A program made the position numbers and the translations under genes. From Streptomyces sp. CG1 (GTDB lineage: Bacteria; Actinomycetota; Actinomycetes; Streptomycetales; Streptomycetaceae), in contig NZ_CP163518.1 in assembly GCF_041080625.1 (NCBI RefSeq), forward strand, positions 1,054,001 to 1,118,000: 64,000 nt of DNA, read 5' to 3'. Shown here piece after piece: positions 33,515-42,092 of the stretch; position 1 is the first letter of the stretch, and each line of letters begins with the position of its first letter. The notes below the pieces were generated by a model. The model ran no database searches. It saw nothing but the letters and a program-made list of their open reading frames with translations, and had not been told where the DNA came from.

Positions 33515-33982
33515 TCAGCCCTTGTGGGCGCGCAGCGCGGCCAGAGCCCGGTCGGCGTGGCTGTTCATGCGCAGCTCGCTGCGGACGATCTCCAGCACCG
33601 TGCGGTCCTGGGCGATCACGAAAGTGACACGCTTGGTGGGGACGAGGGAGAAACCGCGCTTAACGCCGAACCGCTCACGGACCGTGCCGTCGGCGTCGGA
33701 GAGCAGCGGCATGCCGAGGCCGTGCCGGCCGGCGAACTCCTGCTGCTTGTCGACGTCGTCGCCGCTGATGCCGACGGGCCGGGCGCCGACGGCGGCGAAC
33801 TCGGCGGCGAGGTCGCGGAAGTGGCAGGCCTCGGCGGTGCAGCCCGGGGAGAGCGCGGCCGGGTAGAAGAAGAGCACCACCGGCCCGTCGGCCAGCAGCT
33901 CGCTGAGCCGGCGGGTGGCGCCGGTCTCGTCGGGCAGGGCGAAGTCCTCGGCCTTGTCCCCGACCTCGATACGTTCCGTCAT
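33515..33982 (-). CDS. Peroxiredoxin, BCP/PrxQ type
   Basis: The 155-residue protein has the peroxidatic Cys48 in YPAALSPGCTAEACHFRD, with Cys53 five residues on as the resolving cysteine, the PrxQ/BCP pattern. It should reduce hydroperoxides using thioredoxin. ATG at 33982 follows GAGGAGGGA closely; the longer in-frame extension is not needed. It is upstream of, and on the same strand as, the large PAS/PP2C protein. Confidence 0.9.
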   Translation of the reverse strand: MTERIEVGDKAEDFALPDETGATRRLSELLADGPVVLFFYPAALSPGCTAEACHFRDLAAEFAAVGARPVGISGDDVDKQQEFAGRHGLGMPLLSDADGTVRERFGVKRGFSLVPTKRVTFVIAQDRTVLEIVRSELRMNSHADRALAALRAHKG

Positions 33983-34160
33983 GACCGTCCCTCCTCGTTC
34001 GGGCACCTTCCGGGCCCGACTCGTTCCGGGTGCCCCGCGCCGGGCGCGGGCAGGTGCCGCGCCGGATATTACTGGACGGTAGACACGAGGGCGCACTCCC
34101 TGCCGCAGGACGTCAGCGTCAGGCCGTAAGACCATCACGCCGTGGCGCTGTCAGACCCTC

Positions 34161-34192
34161 ATGTCGTCACGTCGTCATGTCGTCACGTCGTC
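34161..34192 (+). repeat. Two exact 16-bp tandem repeats
   Basis: ATGTCGTCACGTCGTC occurs at 34161-34176 and 34177-34192, followed by a partial third copy with CCGTCATACCGTGAC. It sits in the 359-base gap (33983-34341) between the peroxiredoxin and monooxygenase genes, which otherwise holds only their promoters as far as I can see. Confidence 0.85.
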
Positions 34193-34341
34193 AGCCCGTC
34201 ATACCGTGACACCGACACCGTCCGCCGCACAGCGATTCCGTGGGCATGCCTGTGTCCCCTGCGTGTCGCACAGGCCGCTCATCGCCGTGAGCGTGCTGGA
34301 ATCAGCGGGTCCACTGCCCTTCCTGGCACCGGAGGAACTCC

Positions 34342-34629
34342 ATGGCCTTCGCCGTCGTCGCCCAGTACCAGTGCGCCCCCGCCGACGCGGACACCGTGCG
34401 CGACGCGCTGCGGAAGATGCGCGAACTCGTCCCGTCGGAACCCGCGAACCTCGCCTACGAGGCGCATGAGGTCGTCGACCGGCCGGGGGCGTTCGTGCTG
34501 TACGAGCGCTACACCGACCGGGCCGGATTCGAGGCGCACAAGGAGACCGGCCATTTCGCGGAGCTGATCCGGGGAACGGTGTTCCCCTTGCTCAAGGAGC
34601 GGACCATCACCATGGCCGAGACGCTCTGA
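34342..34629 (+). CDS. Antibiotic biosynthesis monooxygenase (ABM)-fold protein
   Basis: The 95-residue protein has the ABM ferredoxin-like fold pattern: MAFAVVAQYQCAPADADTVR, NLAYEAHEVVDRPGAFVLYE, then RYTDRAGFEAHKETGHFAEL. Small ABM proteins such as YgiN oxidise quinols or similar aromatics without cofactors. GGAGG lies six bases before the ATG. It is a single gene with no obvious pathway partner. Confidence 0.87.
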   Translation: MAFAVVAQYQCAPADADTVRDALRKMRELVPSEPANLAYEAHEVVDRPGAFVLYERYTDRAGFEAHKETGHFAELIRGTVFPLLKERTITMAETL

Positions 34630-34837
34630 CGCGTCACCCGGACGTCTGCCGGGACGGACGGGACGGCGGAACACCCCTGCGCCGCGGACCGGACGCCCCG
34701 TACCGGAGGGCGCCCGTCCCACGGGACGTCCCGGCCGTCCCCGGGGACAGCGGGACGGCATCCTGACGGCCCGTCACGGAAACGCTTGCTGTCGTGATCA
34801 CTGCTCGTGGTCACGGGAACGACAGCCGGAGGTTTCC

Positions 34838-35410
34838 ATGATCCCACGGACTCTGAAGGGCGGTCTGCTGGCCACGGTCACGGTGCTCGCACTCCTGCCC
34901 ACGGCGGCCGGGGCCACCGCGGCGGGCGCGGCAGCCCAGCACCCGGTGCCCAGCACCGTAGCCCAGTACGACACCCACCACTACCGTGCCCACCACCACC
35001 GCCACCACCTCCGCAGGCACCACGCACACCGCGTGTACCGCGGCCACCGCTACACGACCCAGGGAGCGGTGTACCACACCGTCGAGCGGGCGACGGCCTA
35101 CCGGCTCGCCCCGCACATGGCGCCGTACCACCTGACCCACCGTCTCGCGGCGCAGCCGGTGTCGCACCGTCGCGTCCTGCCCGTCACCGGCCGGGTCGCC
35201 ACGCGTCACGCGTGGCTGAACGTCCGCTCCGGGCCGGGCACCGGCTACCGGGTGGTCGGTCACCGACAGTCGGGCCGGCAGCTGGCGCTCATCTGCCAGA
35301 CGCGCGGCTCCTGGGTGCACGGGAACCGTATCTGGTACCGGCTGCGGCACCACGCGGGCTATGTCTCGGCCCACTACGTCCGCGCCAATCGTGCCCTCCC
35401 CTGGTGCTGA
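34838..35410 (+). CDS. Secreted His-rich protein with bacterial SH3 domain
   Basis: The 190-residue protein has a signal peptide (MIPRTLKGGLLATVTVLALL, cut near 30), a histidine-rich stretch (about 46-70, HHYRAHHHRHHLRRHHAHR) and a C-terminal SH3b domain (about 115-185, ATRHAWLNVRSGPGTGYRVV). SH3b domains bind cell-wall peptides. The histidine cluster may bind metal or respond to pH, which is a guess. ATG follows CGGAGG. A strong terminator ends the unit. Confidence 0.85.
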   Translation: MIPRTLKGGLLATVTVLALLPTAAGATAAGAAAQHPVPSTVAQYDTHHYRAHHHRHHLRRHHAHRVYRGHRYTTQGAVYHTVERATAYRLAPHMAPYHLTHRLAAQPVSHRRVLPVTGRVATRHAWLNVRSGPGTGYRVVGHRQSGRQLALICQTRGSWVHGNRIWYRLRHHAGYVSAHYVRANRALPWC

Positions 35411-35438
35411 CGGCACCACACCGCCGCACCGCCTAGCC

Positions 35439-35478
35439 GCCGAAGGCCCGTTCGACGACCCCCGAACGGGCCTTCGGC
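35439..35478 (+). terminator. Strong terminator hairpin
   Basis: GCCGAAGGCCCGTTCG (35439-35454) pairs perfectly over 16 bp with 35463-35478 around an 8-base loop, 29 bases after the SH3-domain gene. Confidence 0.9.
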
Positions 35479-35599
35479 ACGCCCGCGTGCCTCACCCTCC
35501 TCATACCTCACCGGGCGTTGCAGGCGCCGCGCTGCAGGGAAGCCATTCCGACAACAGGGGCCAAACCGCCCATAGCGGAAACCGAGTCGAGGACGCACG

Positions 35600-36385
35600 A
35601 TGCGGCACCCCCAAGGATCGACCACACCGGACGACCCACTGGTGGTGGGACTGCGCGAACTGAAGGACCGTACGGGGCTGAGCCTCGCGGCGCTGGCCGC
35701 GCGCACCCCGTACAGCAAGTCCGCGTGGCACCGCTATCTGTCCGGTGGCACGCCGCCGCCGAGGGCCGCCGTGGAGGCGCTGTGCCGGCTCGCGGGCACC
35801 GACCCCGAGGCCGTACTGGCGCTGTGGGAGGCGGCCGACGCCTCCACGGCCACGGCCGGGCCGGAGAAGCCCGGCCGGATGCGGCGGTTGCGGCAGATCG
35901 CGTCCTGGCGGGCGCCCTGGCTGCCGCTGTCCGCGCTCGCGCTGTTCGGCGCGGCGACGGCGGTGACCGCCGCCGTCGCCCTGTACACGCGGCCGGGTGA
36001 CGCGCCCGCCGAGCAGCCCGTGTCGGCGGTGCCCCGCTGTCACGGCCGGTCCTGCCAGGGCGAGTTGCCCGACGCATTCCTGTGCGCCAAGGACGCGCGG
36101 ACCGTGAGCACGGTCACCGACCCCGCCTACACCGTGCGGCTGCGCTACTCGCCCGCCTGCGGGACCGCCTGGTCCGAGGTGCGGCTGAGGTCGGCCAAGG
36201 CGCGCGAGGTGTCGGTGCGGGCCGGGCAGGACGTGCTCTCGGCCGGCTATCCGGCGGACGACACCGTCGGGAACAGCAGCCCCATGCTGTCGGTGTCCTC
36301 GCCACGGGGTGTGGAGGCGTGTGCCGAGGTGGACAGGGAGCTGGCCTGCACGGGCCTGGACGTGGAGCCGGACGCGCAGCGGTGA
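35600..36385 (+). CDS. XRE helix-turn-helix protein with membrane helix and DUF2690 domain
   Basis: The 261-residue protein has an N-terminal helix-turn-helix (about 15-60, LRELKDRTGLSLAALAARTP then YSKSAWHRYLSGG), a transmembrane helix (about 110-130, WLPLSALALFGAATAVTAAV) and an extracytoplasmic DUF2690 domain with conserved cysteines (CHGRSCQG, FLCAKDARTV, SPACGTAW). The layout, DNA-binding inside and a Cys-rich domain outside, is typical of many Streptomyces paralogues with unknown targets. The ATG at 35600 is the only good start. Confidence 0.88.
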   Translation: MRHPQGSTTPDDPLVVGLRELKDRTGLSLAALAARTPYSKSAWHRYLSGGTPPPRAAVEALCRLAGTDPEAVLALWEAADASTATAGPEKPGRMRRLRQIASWRAPWLPLSALALFGAATAVTAAVALYTRPGDAPAEQPVSAVPRCHGRSCQGELPDAFLCAKDARTVSTVTDPAYTVRLRYSPACGTAWSEVRLRSAKAREVSVRAGQDVLSAGYPADDTVGNSSPMLSVSSPRGVEACAEVDRELACTGLDVEPDAQR

Positions 36386-36439
36386 GAGCCAGGAGGCGGC
36401 AGGGCGACGCAGGGAAGCGGGGTGCGGTGCCGTGCGCCG

Positions 36440-36688
36440 GGCACGCTGATGCGGTCCATCGGGACGTCGGTGGCCAGCGCGGTCGCCGGGGTGATCCTCG
36501 CGCAGATGACCATCAGCCTGGGCGGACACGCGCTGCCGTCCGAGAACGGCTTCAAGGTCGTCATGGCGATCGGCGCGGGCGCGGCGATCCTGGCCTTCGT
36601 CCTCGCCTCGTTCCTCCCCCGGGCCCGCCCGGCCACTCCGGCGCCGGCACCGGCGTCCACGGAGCCTTCGGCGGAGACGGTCGGCTGA
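36440..36688 (+). pseudogene. C-terminal remnant of MFS drug transporter
   Basis: GTLMRSIGTSVASAVAGVIL and FKVVMAIGAGAAILAFVLAS are the last helices of a 14-TM DHA2-type exporter, ending in a normal Pro/Ala tail and stop. Everything upstream (about 400 residues) is missing; the fragment begins within 60 bases of the preceding gene's stop. Confidence 0.8.
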
Positions 36689-36785
36689 GGCGGGCGGGAC
36701 GGGGCACGGGGAGGGGAAGGTCGGGGAGGCGGGCTGGGGAAGCGTCTGGGGGCGGGCTTCCAGGAAGCCGGGAGGGAGGGGTCGG

Positions 36786-37093
36786 GAGGCGAGCTGCTGG
36801 GAAGCGGGCTTCCGGGCGCCCCCGCTGCCGACGGGAAGGCTCGTGCGGCCATGACCCGACCACGGTCCCCGTTGCGCGGCGCCCGGTCCCTGCCGGGCGA
36901 CAACTCCGCGCCCGAGCGGCTCCGGGCGTCCAGAGGGCGCCGCCGAGGCGAACTGCCGGGAAGCGGGCTTCCGGGCGCCCCCGCTGCCGACGGGAAGGCT
37001 CATGCGGCCGTGACCCGACCACAGTTCCTGTCGCGCGGCGCCCGGTCCCTGCCGGGCGACGACTCCGGGCCCGAGCGGCTCCGGGCGTCCGAG
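36786..37093. repeat. Two copies of a 159-bp direct repeat
   Basis: Copy one (36786-36944) and copy two (from 36945) share long identical blocks such as GAAGCGGGCTTCCGGGCG, TGCCGACGGGAAGGCTC and CCGGTCCCTGCCGGGCGAC. The whole stretch 36689-37423 (735 bases) contains no recognisable gene; the open frames here are repeat-derived and lack domains. Confidence 0.8.
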
Positions 37094-37423
37094 GGTGCCG
37101 CGCCTCCCTCGGAGCGCTCGGCGACCGCCGTCCGCCCGGCCGTTGCCCGGGTGCCGGCCGACGTGGCCCGTCCTGGCCGCACGTGGACCGCTCCGGGCGA
37201 CGCGGCGCCGCTACGACGGCCCTGGCCCGCCACCCGGTCATCACGGCCCCGGACGTACGGACGCCCGCCCGCCGCCGCGACGGGAGACCGTGCGCGGCGC
37301 CCGGCGTACGAAGCCGGCGCCGTGCTTGCCCGTCCGCACCACGCGCCGACGGCGCGAGCCCGTTCAGGGGAACCCCTGGCCGATGGTGCGTGAGGGTGCC
37401 GGACGTGGTCGAGATCTTCAGCC

Positions 37424-38413
37424 GTGACCGCCGTACCCCTGCCGCTCATCGCGCCGATGCTCGCCACTCCCGGGACCCTGCCGTCCGCCGCCCAGGACGA
37501 GCGGTGGGCGTACGAGACCAAGCAGGACGGCCAGCGGGTGATGATCTATCTGCCCGGCGACGGAAGCCTCCTGCTGCGTGCCCGCTCGGGCGAGGACATC
37601 ACCGCGGCCTATCCCGAACTGCGGCCGCTCGCGGGCGAGCTGGGCACCACGCCCGCCGTACTGGACGGCGAGGTGCTGGCCCTGGACGAACAGGGCCGGG
37701 CCGACTTCCAGTTGCTGCAGAGCCGGATGGGCCTCGCGCACTCCCCCGCACGGGCGGCGCGCCGGGCCGCCCAGGTGCCGGTGCACCTGGTGCTGTTCGA
37801 CGTGCCCTACCTGGAGGAGTCCCTGCTACGGATGCCGTACGTAAGGCGGCGGGCCCGGCTGACGGAGCTGGGCCTTGCCGGGCCGTACTGGTCGACGCCC
37901 GGTGCCGTGACCGGGCACGGCGCCGAGGCGCTCGCCGCGACCAGGGAACACGGGCTGGAGGGCCTGGTGTGCAAGCGGCTGGACTCGGTGTACGAGCCCG
38001 GAGTGCGCTCCCGCTCCTGGATCAAGATCCGGAACATGCGAGCCGAGGACGTGGTCGTCGGCGGCTGGCTGCCGGGCAAGGGGCGGCTGAGCGGGCTGCC
38101 CGGCGCTCTTCTGGTCGGTCAGCGCGACACGCGTGGCAAGCTGCGATACGTCGGCGGGGTGGGCACCGGCTGGAGCGAGGCGGAACGGGCCGAACTGGCC
38201 CGGCTGCTGGCGGCCGCCGCGAGCGACCGGTGCCCCTTCGACCCGGCACCCCGGATCCCGGACGCCCGATGGGTGCTGCCCCGGCTGGTGGGAGAGGTCA
38301 GCTACAGCACCCGTACCCGGGCCGGGCTGCTGCGTCAGCCGTCCTGGCTACGGCTGCGCCCGGATCTGACACCGGAGGAGTCGGCGGCCGACCTGCCCGA
38401 GAGCCTCGGGTGA
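37424..38413 (+). CDS. ATP-dependent DNA ligase (LigD ligase-domain type)
   Basis: The 329-residue protein has the adenylation lysine in YETKQDGQR (Lys33), then LDGEVLALDEQGRADFQLLQ, LVLFDVPYLEESLL, HGLEGLVCKRLDSVYEPGVR and SRSWIKIRNM, the nucleotidyl-transferase motifs in order. An OB-fold (VVVGGWLPGKGRLSGLPGAL) follows. It matches stand-alone LigC/LigD-like ligases used in end joining. The matching phosphoesterase domain is 6.5 kb upstream; the polymerase domain and Ku are not in the window. GTG start. Confidence 0.9.
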   Translation: MTAVPLPLIAPMLATPGTLPSAAQDERWAYETKQDGQRVMIYLPGDGSLLLRARSGEDITAAYPELRPLAGELGTTPAVLDGEVLALDEQGRADFQLLQSRMGLAHSPARAARRAAQVPVHLVLFDVPYLEESLLRMPYVRRRARLTELGLAGPYWSTPGAVTGHGAEALAATREHGLEGLVCKRLDSVYEPGVRSRSWIKIRNMRAEDVVVGGWLPGKGRLSGLPGALLVGQRDTRGKLRYVGGVGTGWSEAERAELARLLAAAASDRCPFDPAPRIPDARWVLPRLVGEVSYSTRTRAGLLRQPSWLRLRPDLTPEESAADLPESLG

Positions 38414-38461
38414 GACCGGACCGTCGAGCCCGGCTCCGGTGACGGGGTCTATCGTGTGCGC

Positions 38462-39397
38462 ATGCCGGTTCCCGAACTGATCCGTATCGTCTCCCGCGAC
38501 TCCCCCATGGCCCTGGCCCAAGTCGAGCGGGTCCGCGCCGAGTTGGCCGTACTGCACCCGGGTGTGCGCACCGAGGTGGTTCCGGTGAAGACCACCGGCG
38601 ACAAGTGGCTCGGCGATCTGTCCAAGGTCGAGGGCAAGGGGGCGTTCACCAAGGAGGTCGACGCGGCCCTGCTGGCCGGCGAGGCCGATCTCGCGGTGCA
38701 CTGTGTCAAGGACGTGCCCGCCGACCGGCCGCTGCCCGCCGGCACGGTGTTCGCCGCGTTCCTGAAGCGGGACGACATCCGGGACGCGCTGATCCACCCG
38801 GGCGGGCTCACCCTGGACGAGTTGCCGGCCGGCACCCGGATCGGCACCTCCTCCGTGCGCCGGGTGGCCCAACTGGCGGCCACCCACCCGCATCTGGAGT
38901 GCGTGCCGTTCCGCGGCAACGCCAACCGCCGGCTGGAGAAGCTGGCCGCCGGGGACGCGGACGCGCTGCTGCTGGCGGTGTCCGGTCTGGAGCGGATCGG
39001 CCGGACGGACGTGATCAGCGAGGTGCTGTCGGCGGAGACGATGATGCCGCCGATCGGCGCGGGCATCCTCGCGCTGCAGTGCCGTGAGGACGACACCGAG
39101 CTGATCGACGCCGTCAGCGGGCTCGGCCACCCGGACACCCATCGCGAGGCAACGGCCGAGCGGATGTTCCTGCACGTGCTGCAGGGGCACTGCAACAGCC
39201 CCATCGCCGGCTACGCGCGCGTGGACCGCAGCGGGGAACTGTCCCTGCGGGCCTGCGTGTTCACCCCGGACGGCAAGACCCGGCTGAACGCCCACGAATG
39301 GGCGGGCCGGCTCGATCCCGCCACCCTCGGCACCTCGGTCGCGGTGGCGCTGCTGCGGCAGGGCGCCCGAGAGATCATCGACGGCATTCCGCACTGA
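38462..39397 (+). CDS. hemC: Hydroxymethylbilane synthase (porphobilinogen deaminase)
   Basis: The 311-residue protein has [12 protein letters not shown] with catalytic Asp84, [40 protein letters not shown] and the cofactor-binding Cys244 in [13 protein letters not shown]. It joins four porphobilinogens into hydroxymethylbilane for haem and corrin synthesis. Some residues differ from the usual enzyme (SMKD reads CVKD, GGC reads GHC), and no other hem gene is nearby. It is therefore probably the second, stand-alone copy that many Streptomyces carry. ATG at 38462; GTG at 38456 is possible. Confidence 0.88.
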   Translation: MPVPELIRIVSRDSPMALAQVERVRAELAVLHPGVRTEVVPVKTTGDKWLGDLSKVEGKGAFTKEVDAALLAGEADLAVHCVKDVPADRPLPAGTVFAAFLKRDDIRDALIHPGGLTLDELPAGTRIGTSSVRRVAQLAATHPHLECVPFRGNANRRLEKLAAGDADALLLAVSGLERIGRTDVISEVLSAETMMPPIGAGILALQCREDDTELIDAVSGLGHPDTHREATAERMFLHVLQGHCNSPIAGYARVDRSGELSLRACVFTPDGKTRLNAHEWAGRLDPATLGTSVAVALLRQGAREIIDGIPH

Positions 39398-39433
39398 CAC
39401 ACGGGGCCGTGTACGGCGCCCCTGCACCGGTTG

Positions 39434-39464
39434 TACGGCGCGCAGCCGCGGCGCGTGCGCCGTA
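39434..39464. terminator. Hairpin between convergent genes
   Basis: TACGGCGC (39434-39441) pairs with GCGCCGTA (39457-39464), with a further GCCGCGGC inside the loop, between hemC and the convergent hypothetical gene. Confidence 0.5.
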
Positions 39465-39489
39465 CGGCCGCGTCAGGCGTACGACCGCG

Positions 39490-40014
39490 TCAGGCGGTGC
39501 CGGGCTCCGTCTGGTCCCGCAGGAAGGCACTGACCTGGTGGGCGAGGCTGCCCTGCCCGGCGGCCGTGGGAGCCGCCGCCGGGGTCGCCTCCAGGACGCC
39601 GATGCCGCCCGTCCACAGCCGGCGGTCGGCCCACTCCTCCTCCACCCGCAGCTGCACCTGCACATCCACGTGGGTCAGGGCGGCCTCGGGGGCGGCGGCG
39701 TAGACCACGGCGGTGGCCCGGCGCAGCGGGTAGACGTCGAAGCCCTCGATGAACTGGGAGTTGCGCCAGTCGATGAACGCGCCCTCGCCGTCCGGGCCGA
39801 CGCGGACGTCGATCTGGCCGTCCTCCAGATGGATGCCGTAGTGCCGCGCGCCGCGGTTCTCCACGGTCACCCGGACACTGAAGTACGTCAGGCCGACGGC
39901 GGCGTCATCGCGTCCGCGCGGCGGCTCGGCGGCCTCCAGGCGGTGGACGCGGACCCGCAGACCGGCATGCTCGTCGTACTCGTGCCAGTCCCCGACCACG
40001 TTCGGCTCGTACAC
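39490..40014 (-). CDS. Conserved hypothetical protein, beta-rich
   Basis: The 174-residue protein has no signal peptide and alternates hydrophobic strands: VGLTYFSVRVTVENRGARHY, GQIDVRVGPD, ATAVVYAAAPEAALTHVDVQ. The pattern VRVTVENRGARHYGI resembles immunoglobulin-like or DUF4352-type beta sandwiches, but I cannot name the family. GTG at 40014 has GAGAGGGG upstream. Function unknown. Confidence 0.75.
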   Translation of the reverse strand: MYEPNVVGDWHEYDEHAGLRVRVHRLEAAEPPRGRDDAAVGLTYFSVRVTVENRGARHYGIHLEDGQIDVRVGPDGEGAFIDWRNSQFIEGFDVYPLRRATAVVYAAAPEAALTHVDVQVQLRVEEEWADRRLWTGGIGVLEATPAAAPTAAGQGSLAHQVSAFLRDQTEPGTA

Positions 40015-40110
40015 AGTGCCCCTCTCGACCTTCGAGAGCTGCTGTCTATCTGTGCGCCGAGCGCACTGTCAAATGAGCAGAATGCGCTATGGCCAGGGGG
40101 TTCGCCCGCT

Positions 40111-40125
40111 TTGATCGCTGATCAA
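40111..40125. promoter_or_regulatory. Inverted repeat upstream of hypothetical gene
   Basis: TTGATC-GCT-GATCAA is a perfect 6-3-6 repeat about 97 bases upstream of the hypothetical gene at 39490-40014. It could be an operator or a terminator of the ABC operon, which ends 79 bases away. Confidence 0.4.
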
Positions 40126-40203
40126 GCGCTGCCCAGGAAGGATGCGTGCAGGGCGCTTCCCGCGGGGTACGCGCGCGTGCCGCACATCACGTCCGCGGCA
40201 AGA

Positions 40204-41064
40204 TCAGCGGGCCAGGCGGCCGAGCAGTGAGGAGGCCGCGACGATGCCGAGCGCGGCGGCCACCAGCAGGACCGTGAAGTCGGTGCCGAGATGCGCGGGT
40301 GTGCCGAGCAGCAGGCCGCGCAGGGCGTCGACTTGATAGCTCAGCGGGTTGACCTTGCTGACGGCCTGCAGCCAGCCCGGCATCACCGAGACGGGGTACA
40401 GGGCGTTGGAGCCGAAGAACAGCGGCATGGTGATCGCCTGTCCGAAGCCCATGAGCCGGTCGCGGCTGAGCACGATGCCCGCGATGGTCATCGACAGGCA
40501 GGAGAAGAAGACGGAGGCGAGGACCACCGCGACGGCGACGCCGAGCAGCTTCAGCGGGTTCCAGGTGAGGGCCACGCCCAGCACCGCGGCGATGACGATG
40601 ACGACGATCGCCTGGATCAGCGACTTCACCCCGGCGGCGAACGCCTTGCCGGTGATCAGTGCGGAACGCGGGGTCGGGGTGACGAGGAGCTTGTTCAGGA
40701 TGCCCGCGTCGCGTTCCCAGATGATCTGGATGCCGTAGAAGATCGCGATGAACATCGCCGACTGGGCGATGATGCCGGGCGCCATGAAGTCGATGTACGG
40801 GACACCGCCGGTGGGTATCGCCCGGATCCGGGTGAAGGTCTGACCGAAGATCAGCAGCCACAGGGCGGGCTGGACCGCGCGGGTGTACAGCTCGGTCCGG
40901 TCGTGCCGCAGCTTCTGAAGCTCCACGGCGCACATGGCGACGACCCTGGCGGGCAGCAGCCGCCAGCCTGCGCGTGGGACGGGCGGACTGAGCAGCAGGT
41001 CGGTGCCGCTGCCGGAAGTGTGGTCAGCCGACGCGGCGCGCCGTGCGGCGGGTGCTGCGGACAT
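40204..41064 (-). CDS. ABC-2 type exporter permease (DrrB-like)
   Basis: The 286-residue membrane protein has six hydrophobic segments and the ABC-2 features FMAPGIIAQSAMFIAIFYGI, IWERDAGILNKLLVTPTPRS and ALYPVSVMPGWLQAVSKVNP followed by LSYQVDALRGLLLG, as in daunorubicin exporter DrrB. It partners the ATPase upstream, whose 3' end it overlaps by 41 bases. The pair exports a hydrophobic compound, probably a drug or lipid, under MarR control. Confidence 0.92.
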   Translation of the reverse strand: MSAAPAARRAASADHTSGSGTDLLLSPPVPRAGWRLLPARVVAMCAVELQKLRHDRTELYTRAVQPALWLLIFGQTFTRIRAIPTGGVPYIDFMAPGIIAQSAMFIAIFYGIQIIWERDAGILNKLLVTPTPRSALITGKAFAAGVKSLIQAIVVIVIAAVLGVALTWNPLKLLGVAVAVVLASVFFSCLSMTIAGIVLSRDRLMGFGQAITMPLFFGSNALYPVSVMPGWLQAVSKVNPLSYQVDALRGLLLGTPAHLGTDFTVLLVAAALGIVAASSLLGRLAR

Positions 41065-42037
41065 CGCGGAAACCTCCTCCGGTGTTGTCGTCGAGGCCGC
41101 TGCCGGCGACGTCGCGGAAGACGTCCTCCAGTGTGGGCAGGGTGTCGGCGCCCTGGCGTGCGGCCAGGCCCTGCCGCAGCTCGACGGGGGTGCCGAGGGC
41201 GCGGATACGGCCGCGGTGCATCAGGCCGATCCGGTCGCAGTACTGGTCGGCCTCGTCCATGTAGTGGGTGGTGACGAGGACGGTCATGCCGGTGGCCGCG
41301 CGGATGGCGTTGATGTGCTCCCAGACGCCGGTGCGGGCGATCGGGTCCAGGCCGATGGTGGGCTCGTCCAGGATGAGCAGCCGGGGGGCGCTGACCAGGG
41401 CCTGGGCGAGTTCGAGGCGGCGGACCATACCGCCGGAGTAGGTACCGGCGAGCCGGTCGGCGGCATCGGCGAGATCGACGGCTGCGAGCGCCTGGGCGAC
41501 CCGTGCGGCGCGCTCGCGGCGGGGCACGTCGAAGACGCGGGCGAACAGGGCGACGTTCTCCCGGCCGGTGAGCCCGCTGTCGGCGGACAGCTGCTGCGGG
41601 ACGTAGCCGAGCAGCCGGCGCACCGCCATCTGTTCCCTGGCGGCGTCGTGCCCGAAGACGCGGACCATGCCGGTGGGGACGGGCAGCAGGGTGGTGATAC
41701 AGCGGATGGCGGTGGTCTTTCCGGCACCGTTCGGCCCGAGCAGCCCGAACACCTCACCCTCACGCACATCGAGGTCCAGCCCGTCGACGGCGTTGGTGTC
41801 CCCGAAGGTGTAGACGAGCCGGGCACAGCTGACGGCCTCGGCGGAGGCGCCGACCGCACCGGTGGTGCCGGGGGATGCGGCGGACACGCCGGCGATGTCG
41901 GCCGTGCCCACGGCTTCGGCGGATGCGTCGGGAGCGGTGTCGGCGGTTGCGGGAGTCGAGCTGGTGTCTGGGGGTAGCCCAGGCCCGTCGGTGGCGCCGA
42001 CGGCGTCGCCCGGGGTGTCGGCGGTGTCCCTCGTCAT
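41024..42037 (-). CDS. ABC exporter ATP-binding protein (DrrA-like)
   Basis: The 337-residue protein has Walker A in LLGPNGAGKTTAI, the signature in YSGGMVRRLELAQAL and Walker B in LLILDEPTIGLDPI, with the H-loop in VTTHYMDEADQYCDRI. The C-terminus, with LPTLEDVFRDV, is DrrA-like. The first 70 residues are low-complexity Ala/Thr/Gly/Asp (ADTPGDAVGATDGPGLPPDT), unusual for the family and perhaps from a later start; VSCARLVYTFGD is where homology begins. It lies 55 bases after the marR stop. Confidence 0.92.
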   Translation of the reverse strand: MTRDTADTPGDAVGATDGPGLPPDTSSTPATADTAPDASAEAVGTADIAGVSAASPGTTGAVGASAEAVSCARLVYTFGDTNAVDGLDLDVREGEVFGLLGPNGAGKTTAIRCITTLLPVPTGMVRVFGHDAAREQMAVRRLLGYVPQQLSADSGLTGRENVALFARVFDVPRRERAARVAQALAAVDLADAADRLAGTYSGGMVRRLELAQALVSAPRLLILDEPTIGLDPIARTGVWEHINAIRAATGMTVLVTTHYMDEADQYCDRIGLMHRGRIRALGTPVELRQGLAARQGADTLPTLEDVFRDVAGSGLDDNTGGGFRDVRSTRRTARRVG

Positions 42038-42092
42038 GGTGTCTGGACCTCCGTCACGGTGCCTGGACCTCCGTCATGATCGTCGGCCTGCG

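Noticed and set aside
34161..34192. 16-bp repeats considered as a regulatory array
   Set aside because: Only two exact copies in a simple GTCGTC-rich stretch; slippage is the simpler explanation.
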